7,104 nt of DNA from assembly GCA_038916785.1 (NCBI GenBank), contig JBCLBO010000112.1:1-7104 (forward strand), in the 5' to 3' direction. Shown here one piece after another: positions 1 through 4,860 of this stretch. The notes below the pieces were generated by a model, which saw nothing but the letters and a program-made list of their open reading frames with translations, did no database searches and was not told the DNA's origin. How positions within the stretch are numbered: the stretch's first letter is position 1; the number at the start of each line of letters is the position of its first letter. Position numbers and translations under genes: made by a program. This DNA is from VFKU01 sp038916785. Its GTDB lineage: Bacteria; Hydrogenedentota; Hydrogenedentia; Hydrogenedentales; GCA-2746185.

Positions 1-558
1 CCAGTGGGACTCGGCGGTGACGTCGCTGAAGCGGCTCATGTGGTCTAGAAACGCCGGGCTGCCGATCGGGGGCTGGGAAGTGTCCCAGGGCACGCGCCGC
101 GCGGGAATCGCCCAAGAGACGAGCGCCGGTTTTCCGTAGCAACAGCCGTTCAAGAAACAGCCGAGGCGCCCGAAGGCGTGGCCGAGCGGTATGTACGGAA
201 ACATGATGTCGCAGGCCGGCCAGAACGGCACCTTGTGGCGCCGAAAATACCAGATGGTAAACAGGAGCGCCGGCGGGATCGCGCCTTGGAACACGAGGCC
301 CCCGCGCCACACGGCGATCCACCCCAGCGGATCGCTCCACGAGTACTCCTGGGGGAACATCAAGATATGGGCGAGGCGTGTGCCCGCGATTCCAATCGCG
401 AGCAGCAAAAACGCGAGATCGGAAAATACCCTTGGACTGTACCCGCGCGCGATCGCGTCCCGCTGCGAGAGGTAGAGCACACACAAAAACCCCACCGCGA
501 TCATCAGGCCGTACAGGTGAATCGAGAGGGGCCCGATCTTAAACAGGACGGGGAGCAT
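1..558 (-). CDS. lgt: Prolipoprotein diacylglyceryl transferase Lgt (C-terminus cut off by window edge)
   Basis: Lgt is an inner-membrane enzyme that moves diacylglycerol from phosphatidylglycerol onto the lipobox cysteine of prolipoproteins, the first step of lipoprotein maturation. The open frame gives 186 codons from ATG 558 down to position 1 with no stop, so the gene continues left of the window (E. coli Lgt has about 290 residues). Residues 7-20 contain the N-terminal family motif KIGPLSIHLYGLMI, whose Tyr16 aligns with the essential Tyr26 of E. coli. WRGGLVFQG lies at 84-92, and the signature HAFGRLGCFLNGCCYG lies at 127-142, where E. coli has GRLGNFINGELWG. Several hydrophobic segments (about 11-31, 48-68, 86-106) fit a polytopic membrane protein. 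The position matching E. coli His103 is Gln91. The start overlaps the end of lspA by 20 bp and has a good ribosome binding site, so translation is probably coupled to lspA. Confidence 0.95.
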   Translation of the reverse strand, partial: MLPVLFKIGPLSIHLYGLMIAVGFLCVLYLSQRDAIARGYSPRVFSDLAFLLLAIGIAGTRLAHILMFPQEYSWSDPLGWIAVWRGGLVFQGAIPPALLFTIWYFRRHKVPFWPACDIMFPYIPLGHAFGRLGCFLNGCCYGKPALVSWAIPARRVPWDTSQPPIGSPAFLDHMSRFSDVTAESHW

Positions 559-1054
559 TGGTCTCCTTGCGCAGGGGCCGTCCCCAGGTGATCACGAGCA
601 GCACGACACCGATGTCGATACAGGAGTCTGCCACATTGAAGGTCGGGAAATATTTCCAGGGAAAATCAAAGGGGATGAAATAAAAATGGAACTGGAGAAA
701 ATCGGTCACCCCGCCGAAAATCAGGCGGTCCGTTATGTTGCCGATGGCGCCGCCGGCCACCAGTCCGAATGCCGTCGATTGCCACTTCGATCCGATGTCC
801 AGGTGGCGAAATAGATACACCAGCACGGCCATCGCGGCCAGCGGCGCGAGATACGCCACCCACGGCGTGTCCCGGAACATGCCGCCGACGATCCCTGTGT
901 TGCGGTGATGCACGAGTTGGAAGAATACATCGTCCCGGTGCGTGACGTCGGTGGATACGAGTGCGCGGACGAGGACTTTGGTCGCCTGGTCGATCACGAG
1001 CGCCGTAGCGCCGATCGCGGTGATCCAGCGGACCTGTCGCGCGCGGTCCGTCAT
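539..1054 (-). CDS. lspA: Lipoprotein signal peptidase LspA (signal peptidase II)
   Basis: LspA is an integral inner-membrane aspartyl protease that cleaves the signal peptide of prolipoproteins after Lgt has lipidated them. The 171-residue product has the usual family length. Visible motifs, in order, are DQATK (22-26), the NTG box (52-54), GGAIGNITDR (101-110), VTDF (116-119) and FNVADS (139-144). Asp118 and Asp143 fit the catalytic pair. Four hydrophobic stretches (about 11-33, 64-82, 93-107, 145-157) match the four-helix topology of the family. The spacing between the two catalytic aspartates is 25 residues, longer than the 19 I recall for the Pseudomonas enzyme, because of an aromatic-rich stretch (123-137). 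The gene lies 34 bp after the DksA-like gene and overlaps lgt by 20 bp, so the three are probably one operon. No strong Shine-Dalgarno precedes ATG 1054, and a short GGCCT/AGGCC hairpin sits in the gap (1072-1085). Confidence 0.96.
   Translation of the reverse strand: MTDRARQVRWITAIGATALVIDQATKVLVRALVSTDVTHRDDVFFQLVHHRNTGIVGGMFRDTPWVAYLAPLAAMAVLVYLFRHLDIGSKWQSTAFGLVAGGAIGNITDRLIFGGVTDFLQFHFYFIPFDFPWKYFPTFNVADSCIDIGVVLLVITWGRPLRKETNAPRPV
563..567 (-). promoter_or_regulatory. Ribosome binding site of lgt
   Basis: On the minus strand AGGAG sits 4 nt before ATG 558, inside the last codons of lspA. This fixes the lgt start and fits translational coupling within the lspA-lgt pair. Confidence 0.7.
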
Positions 1055-1088
1055 CGTGGGGACCCATCCAAGGCCTGAGTAGGCCGGC

Positions 1089-1460
1089 TCAACGGTAGTT
1101 CAGTTCTTTCTCGTTCTTTGATTCGCACTCGACGCAGCGCTTCGCAGCAGGAAACACCTCTAGGCGTCTCTTGGGGATTTCCTTATTGCAATTCATGCAC
1201 TCGCCGTAGTCCCCCTCGGCGATCCGCTGCAGCGCATCCGCCACCTCGCGCAGCATCTGCGATTCGCCGCTGACCAGGCGCATCGCCGTTTCGCGATCGT
1301 TCGTGTCGGTGCCGGCCTCAGCGAAACTCGTCAGGTCCATGGCGGTCTCGCTGCTGGCCGCCTCGAGGGTGTCCTTGCCGATCGTGCGTATGCCCTTCAG
1401 CAGATGCGCGCTTTCCGCTTGCAGCAACTTCTTGAACTTCTGCATCTCGCGCTTGGTCAT
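1089..1460 (-). CDS. DksA/TraR-type C4 zinc-finger protein
   Basis: The product (123 residues) has the DksA/TraR layout: an N-terminal helical region predicted to form an antiparallel coiled coil (about 1-82) and a C-terminal four-cysteine zinc finger. The finger is CMNC (88-91) and CVEC (109-112), flanked by the family-typical YGEC and IPKRRLEVFPAAKRC. DksA proteins bind in the RNA polymerase secondary channel and, with ppGpp, adjust transcription initiation. At the expected coiled-coil tip, acidic residues Asp52 and Asp55 match the DxxD of E. coli DksA (Asp71, Asp74), but the position of its Ala76 appears to be Glu57. At 123 residues it is shorter than E. coli DksA (151) and longer than TraR (73), so a direct regulatory role is inferred. 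It has a ribosome binding site (AGGAG, 1471-1475) and heads the probable operon with lspA and lgt. Confidence 0.93.
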   Translation of the reverse strand: MTKREMQKFKKLLQAESAHLLKGIRTIGKDTLEAASSETAMDLTSFAEAGTDTNDRETAMRLVSGESQMLREVADALQRIAEGDYGECMNCNKEIPKRRLEVFPAAKRCVECESKNEKELNYR

Positions 1461-1470
1461 CGCTTGGGTA

Positions 1471-1475
1471 CTCCT
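1471..1475 (-). promoter_or_regulatory. Ribosome binding site of the DksA-like gene
   Basis: On the minus strand AGGAG lies 10 nt before ATG 1460, slightly longer than ideal spacing but the only purine-rich candidate close to the start. It supports ATG 1460 as the initiation codon. Confidence 0.5.
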
Positions 1476-1813
1476 GTGCCACGCATTGAAACGTCCTCCG
1501 CGCGTCCCCAGTGAAACTCCCCGTGCCGCCGACTCATTCCTCGCACCGAACGCCCGTGTTCGGAAACTATTTCTTCATGGCCGCCCGCGGCGCACCGCGA
1601 TCGCAAAAAAAATCGCGTAACCTATTTCACCAAAGCGACTTAGAAAGTGCGGAACGATATCACGGTCGAATTTATGAGTCAAGCAATCGAATCCCGCCTA
1701 TTTTGCTTTATCGCGCAACCCCTTGGATTCCAAGCAATTGGAGCCGCAGGGGCCGTCGCGCTAAGCTGGGCCAATCGAGCCGGTCGCTCGCAGGAGTTCC
1801 GGCCTGTGTTAGC

Positions 1814-1818
1814 GGAGG
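1814..1818 (+). promoter_or_regulatory. Strong ribosome binding site of the DUF2007-like gene
   Basis: GGAGG lies 6 nt before ATG 1825. It is the best Shine-Dalgarno match in the window and fixes that start, which argues against the overlapping open frames that read through this point. Confidence 0.8.
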
Positions 1819-1824
1819 ATTTGC

Positions 1825-2058
1825 ATGTCCCGCCCAGATGACAAGCGAGTCGTCGTTGCCATTCACCTGTGTGCCGATGAAGCCGAAGCGACGGTGATCA
1901 CGGCGTTGCTGCGCGATCGTGGCATTGAGTGTTTTCAGAGGTCTTGGCTGCCGAACAGCGTGTTTCCGATGGCGACCGGCGGTGTGACGCTCTACGTGGA
2001 CGAGTCGGCCGCCGAAAACGCGATCGGGCTCCTCGAGGACGCGCAGGGCGCCAGTTAG
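1825..2058 (+). CDS. Small DUF2007-like protein (putative signal-transducing protein)
   Basis: This 77-residue protein resembles the DUF2007 family in size and layout. A short beta strand (VVVAIHLCAD, 9-18) leads into a helix rich in Glu and Ala (EAEATVITALLRDRGI), then a variable loop (about 36-51), a second strand (VTLYVDES, 54-61) and a final helix (AAENAIGLLEDA). The pattern of a helix ending in LLRDRGIECF, followed by a strand and an alanine-rich helix, recalls small GlnB/ACT-like ferredoxin folds. The biochemical role of DUF2007 is not established, although it is labelled a putative prokaryotic signal-transducing protein. There is no signal peptide, membrane helix or catalytic motif. 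It stands alone, divergent from the DksA-like gene and convergent with tex, and is followed by palindromic structures at 2080-2136 that may end its transcript. The start is supported by a GGAGG ribosome binding site. Family assignment is by pattern only. Confidence 0.8.
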   Translation: MSRPDDKRVVVAIHLCADEAEATVITALLRDRGIECFQRSWLPNSVFPMATGGVTLYVDESAAENAIGLLEDAQGAS

Positions 2059-2079
2059 CCATCCATTGAGATGGTTTGC

Positions 2080-2136
2080 AGAGTGGAAGCGGCGTCCCGC
2101 CGCTTCTCAAAAGAGCCGTCCCGGCTCTTCCACTCT
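2080..2136. repeat. Three-stem palindromic element in the convergent gap (possible bidirectional terminator)
   Basis: Three perfect inverted repeats are nested here. The outer arms are AGAGTGGAAG (2080-2089) and CTTCCACTCT (2127-2136). Inner hairpin 1 pairs GAAGCGGCG (2086-2094) with CGCCGCTTC (2098-2106) around a TCC loop. Inner hairpin 2 pairs AAGAGCCG (2111-2118) with CGGCTCTT (2122-2129), again around TCC. Full outer and inner pairing compete for a few bases, but a three-way junction or two tandem hairpins are both possible. The element lies 21 bp after the DUF2007-like stop and 61 bp beyond the tex stop, where a shared terminator would be expected. Read on the minus strand, hairpin 2 is followed by a short T run. 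On the plus strand no T tract follows, so termination is only plausible. It could instead be a dispersed genomic repeat. Confidence 0.75.
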
Positions 2137-2177
2137 AAAAGCATCTAACAATACCCGACGCCGGCCGCCCTGCACCC

Positions 2178-2198
2178 GCATGGGCGGGCCGCCCATGC
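2178..2198. repeat. Near-perfect palindrome reaching the tex stop codon
   Basis: GCATGGGCGG (2178-2187) and CCGCCCATGC (2189-2198) form a perfect 10-bp inverted repeat with one central base. As RNA the likely fold is an 8-bp stem with a 5-nt loop. Its right end includes the last base of the tex stop codon (2198-2200, read on the minus strand), so it begins exactly where tex coding ends. It may protect or end the tex transcript, or belong to the same repeat style as the element at 2080-2136. Confidence 0.65.
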
Positions 2199-4699
2199 TA
2201 CGACCCGGTCGAGAGGCTGGCGCGTAGCGCTTCGAGTTGGTCGGCCAATTGCGTGTTGAGTGGGGCTTCGGGCTGCGTCTGTACCGGCATTCTGGTGTCT
2301 TCGCGGGGCTGCCGCTGTTTGTTCTTGCCCTTGCTCCGTTGTTGGTCCCGGCCGTCCTGGCGGGGCCGATCGGGCCGCCCTTCGTTGCGCGGGCTTTGTG
2401 CGGGCCGTGCAGCGCGCTCGCGCGGAGGTCGGCGTTGTTCGCCTTCGGGTCGCCGCGCGCGCGGCTGTTCTGCGCCGCCCGCCGGGGTCTGGGGCTTGGC
2501 TTCGTCGCGCCGCGGCTGAGGGCGCGCCGGCTTTCGCTCTGGCAGCTCTTTTTCGAGCGCCTTCATCGAGAGGGAGATCCGCGCGGGATCTTTCTCGATC
2601 TTGATCACCTTTACGCGTACGCTCTCGCCGACGTGTACCACGCGGCGCGGATCTTTCACGTAGCGCCGGCTGAGTTCGGACAAGTGCACGAGGCCGTCCT
2701 GGCCCACGCCGATGTCCACGAAGGCGCCAAAATCGGTCACGTTCGTCACCATGCCCTCGAGTTCCTGGCCGTCGTTCAGGTCCTGCACGCTGCGCACGTT
2801 CTCGTCGAACTTCGCCGCGCGGAACCGCCGCCGCGGGTCGCGCCCGGGCCGCGCGAGTTCTTTCAAGATATCTTTCACGGAGACCTGCCCGACCGTATCG
2901 CTCACGAAGGCTTCGGCTTGAATTTTCTCGACTAACGCTTGATTCCCGACCAGCTCCGAAATCGCTGACCCGGCCGCCGCGGCCATCTTGGCCACGAGCT
3001 CGTAGGACTCCGGGTGCACGGCGGTGTTGTCCAGTGGATTCGTCCCGCCGGAAATTCTCAGGAACCCCGCGCATTGCTCGAAGGTCTTCGGGCCGATGCC
3101 CGGTATTTCCGAGAGTTCCTGGCGCGATTTGAACCCGCCTTTTTGCCGGCGCACCTCGACGATGTTCTGGGCGGTGCCGTATTGAATGCCCGCCACGTAG
3201 CGCAGCAGCGAGGGCGACGCGGTGTTCAAGTCGACGCCGACCTGGTTCACGCACTGGGTCACGGTCTGGTGCAGGCCTTCGCGCAGCCTTTTTTGGTTCA
3301 CGTCGTGTTGATATTGCCCGACGCCGATGCTGCGCGGCTCAATCTTCACCAACTCGGAGAGCGGGTCCTGCAGGCGCCGCGCGATCGACAGCGCGCCGCG
3401 CACGGTCACGTCGAGGTCCGGATGCTCTTCGCGTGCCAGCTTCGAGGCCGAATACACAGACGCCCCCGCCTCATTCACCAGCGCGATGAACGGTGCGCCC
3501 TCGCCGAACTCCTCCAGACTTTGGCGTACAAAGGCCAAGGCCTCGCGGCAGCCGGTGCCGTTGCCCAGCGCCACCGCCTGCACGCCGTGGTCTCGCACCA
3601 GCTTGACCAGCGCCTCGCGCGCCTCGCGCCGCTTCTCGTCGCCTTGTTCGGGATACACCGTCGCCGCGCCGGCGTAGTCGCTTTTGTTGTCCACGACCCC
3701 GAGCTTGCAGCCGGATTTGTGCCCCGGGTCGACCCCGAGCACGACCAGGCGGCCCGCCGCCGGCGCCATCAGCAGGCTCTTGACGTTGTCGCGGAACACA
3801 CGAATCGCGTTCTCTTCCACCCGCGCGCGCGCCTCGGCCATCACTTCGCTCTCGATCGAGGGACGCAGCAGCCGGTCGTAGGCTTCGTTCACCGTCTCCT
3901 GTAATACTGGAGCGCAGGGCGACGCCGCATTGCGGATGAATCCTGCGGCGAACTCCGCCTTGGCCGCCTCGTCGTCGATCGCCAACTCGATGCGCAGCGC
4001 GCCCTCGCGGTTGCCGCGCAGGATCGCCAGCAGCCGGTGCGCGGGCACCTTGCTCAAGTTCTCGGCGTAATCGTAGAACGCGGTGAATTTTGTCTTCTGT
4101 CCGTCGGAGGCCTTCGTCGAGTGCGCGCGCAACGTGCTCTGCCCGGTCATGCGTTTGCGCAACACCCCGCGCGCCGCGGCGTCCTCGCTCACCCGCTCCG
4201 CCAGGATGTCGCGCGCGCCTTGCAGCGCCTCCGCCACCGAATGTACGCCTTTGGCCGGATCGACGTAGCGCTCGGCCTCCGCTGCGGGCGGCCCCTCGCC
4301 TTGGGCCCAGATGAGTTCGGCCAGCGGCGCCAACCCGCGCGCCACGCCTAGCGCCGCCCGCGTTTGACGTTTGCGCCTGAAAGGGAGATACAAGTCTTCG
4401 AGTTCGGCCTTGTCAAGGCAGGCCTCGATCGCGGCGCGCAGCGGATCCGTGAGTTTGCCAAGCTTCTCGATATTGCCGAGCACCGCGCGCCGCCGCTGCT
4501 CGAACGCGATGAAGTAGTGGTTTTGCGCCTCGATGGTTTCGAGCCGCGCGTCGTCTAGGCCGCCGGTCACATCTTTGCGGTAGCGCGCGATGAACGGAAT
4601 CGTGTTGCCGGTATCGAGCAGCGCGATCGCCCGGCCGACTTGCTCAAGACTGGCGGAAACTTCGTTGGCGATTCGTTCGATGACGCGCGCGCTAAACAT
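2198..4699 (-). CDS. tex: Tex-family RNA-binding transcription accessory protein with long basic tail
   Basis: Tex is a conserved cytoplasmic nucleic-acid-binding protein, a relative of eukaryotic Spt6, linked to transcription and RNA handling. With the start at ATG 4699 the product has 833 residues. The N-terminal Tex region begins near residue 1, with the hallmark ALLDTGNTIPFIARYRKDVT at 26-45. A YqgF-like RNase H fold starts at LVVLGVDPGHKSG (about 318) and extends through the RGALSIARRLQDPLSELVKI block (434-453) and SIGVGQYQHDV. Helix-hairpin-helix motifs follow (DLNTAS near 490; LSEIPGIGPKTFEQCAGFLR near 529-548). The S1 RNA-binding domain spans about 644-713. The last 120 residues are rich in Arg, Pro, Gln and Glu and look disordered, making the protein longer than E. 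coli Tex (773). An in-frame ATG at 4762 would add 21 residues unlike the family N-terminus and lies in the predicted -35 box, so I reject it. The ribosome binding site is weak. Confidence 0.96.
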   Translation of the reverse strand: MFSARVIERIANEVSASLEQVGRAIALLDTGNTIPFIARYRKDVTGGLDDARLETIEAQNHYFIAFEQRRRAVLGNIEKLGKLTDPLRAAIEACLDKAELEDLYLPFRRKRQTRAALGVARGLAPLAELIWAQGEGPPAAEAERYVDPAKGVHSVAEALQGARDILAERVSEDAAARGVLRKRMTGQSTLRAHSTKASDGQKTKFTAFYDYAENLSKVPAHRLLAILRGNREGALRIELAIDDEAAKAEFAAGFIRNAASPCAPVLQETVNEAYDRLLRPSIESEVMAEARARVEENAIRVFRDNVKSLLMAPAAGRLVVLGVDPGHKSGCKLGVVDNKSDYAGAATVYPEQGDEKRREAREALVKLVRDHGVQAVALGNGTGCREALAFVRQSLEEFGEGAPFIALVNEAGASVYSASKLAREEHPDLDVTVRGALSIARRLQDPLSELVKIEPRSIGVGQYQHDVNQKRLREGLHQTVTQCVNQVGVDLNTASPSLLRYVAGIQYGTAQNIVEVRRQKGGFKSRQELSEIPGIGPKTFEQCAGFLRISGGTNPLDNTAVHPESYELVAKMAAAAGSAISELVGNQALVEKIQAEAFVSDTVGQVSVKDILKELARPGRDPRRRFRAAKFDENVRSVQDLNDGQELEGMVTNVTDFGAFVDIGVGQDGLVHLSELSRRYVKDPRRVVHVGESVRVKVIKIEKDPARISLSMKALEKELPERKPARPQPRRDEAKPQTPAGGAEQPRARRPEGEQRRPPRERAARPAQSPRNEGRPDRPRQDGRDQQRSKGKNKQRQPREDTRMPVQTQPEAPLNTQLADQLEALRASLSTGS

Positions 4700-4733
4700 T
4701 CCGGACTCGGTGCCCCGCAAATACGACCCGGCG

Positions 4734-4762
4734 AGTCTAACAGAGCCCCCCACCCCGCACAA
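4734..4762 (-). promoter_or_regulatory. Predicted sigma-70-type promoter of tex
   Basis: Read on the minus strand, TTGTGC (4762-4757) and TAGACT (4739-4734) are separated by exactly 17 bp. The -10 is preceded by TG one base upstream (TG-T-TAGACT, an extended -10). Transcription would begin near 4727, about 28 nt before ATG 4699. Each hexamer is only a partial consensus match (TTG at the -35; four of six at the -10), so this is a prediction. It agrees with the start chosen from protein similarity. Confidence 0.4.
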
Positions 4763-4781
4763 CCGAAAATTTCAGTTGCTT

Positions 4782-4808
4782 CATCTGCGTCATCGGCGCA
4801 ATCTGCGG
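4782..4808 (+). repeat. Three tandem degenerate 9-nt units between tex and dprA
   Basis: Three consecutive nonamers are CATCTGCGT (4782-4790), CATCGGCGC (4791-4799) and AATCTGCGG (4800-4808), with consensus CATCTGCGN. They lie in the non-coding space between the predicted tex -35 box and the dprA -10 element. Function is unknown. The array could bind a protein or be a remnant of a dispersed short tandem repeat. Confidence 0.6.
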
Positions 4809-4844
4809 GCAAGCCCTTTGCCCGATGATTCTCGCGCCCAGCCC

Positions 4845-4853
4845 TGCTATTAT
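4845..4853 (+). promoter_or_regulatory. Extended -10 promoter element of dprA (probable leaderless start)
   Basis: TG-C-TATTAT matches an extended -10 box, with five of six bases identical to TATAAT. It ends 7 bp before ATG 4861, which places the expected transcription start on or next to the A of the ATG. No Shine-Dalgarno lies in the 7 bp between. No convincing -35 box is seen, as is common for extended -10 promoters. The upstream in-frame ATG at 4825 would lie before this promoter, so it is unlikely to be used. Confidence 0.5.
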
Positions 4854-4860
4854 TGATCCC

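Larger units (their letters stand above)
1461..1824. other. Divergent intergenic region without a supported gene
   Basis: This 364-bp spacer separates the minus-strand DksA-lspA-lgt cluster from the plus-strand DUF2007-like gene, so it should hold both promoters. I found no -35/-10 pair good enough to call. The stretch of about 1600-1740 is visibly richer in A/T than its surroundings. It contains an A8 run (1605-1612) flanked by CGCGAT (1596-1601) and ATCGCG (1612-1617), the palindrome CTTGGA-T-TCCAAG (1722-1734), and TTGCTT (1703-1708), which could pair with AAGCAA at either 1681-1686 or 1732-1737. Open frames crossing it lack ribosome binding sites and recognisable domains. Confidence 0.6.

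Noticed and set aside
1597..1604. GCGATCGC octamer resembling the cyanobacterial HIP1 repeat
   Set aside because: This is a single isolated copy in a GC-rich sequence, and nothing else suggests a cyanobacterium.
1596..1617. CGCGAT/ATCGCG hairpin with an A8 run as a terminator
   Set aside because: The A/T run is in the loop rather than after the stem on either strand, and no gene ends here.
1674..1841. Possible 55-codon plus-strand gene in the divergent spacer, with a hydrophobic stretch
   Set aside because: It has no Shine-Dalgarno, overlaps the strong ribosome binding site and start of the DUF2007-like gene, and has no recognisable family. Only conservation in relatives could rescue it.
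1511..1897. 128-codon plus-strand open frame with a GTG start
   Set aside because: It runs through the intergenic spacer into the DUF2007-like gene in another frame and has no ribosome binding site or domain.
2452..2465. Perfect 14-bp GC-only palindrome (GCCGCGCGCGCGGC) within tex
   Set aside because: It is alternating CG sequence produced by Arg codons in the tail. Such palindromes are expected by composition.
2237..2935. 232-codon plus-strand open frame opposite the tex 3' end
   Set aside because: It lies antisense to the S1 domain and tail of Tex, with composition explained by the Arg/Pro codons of that tail.
3014..3904. 296-codon plus-strand open frame opposite tex
   Set aside because: It is antisense to well-conserved Tex domains, has no recognisable domain, and long opposite-strand frames are expected in GC-rich genes.
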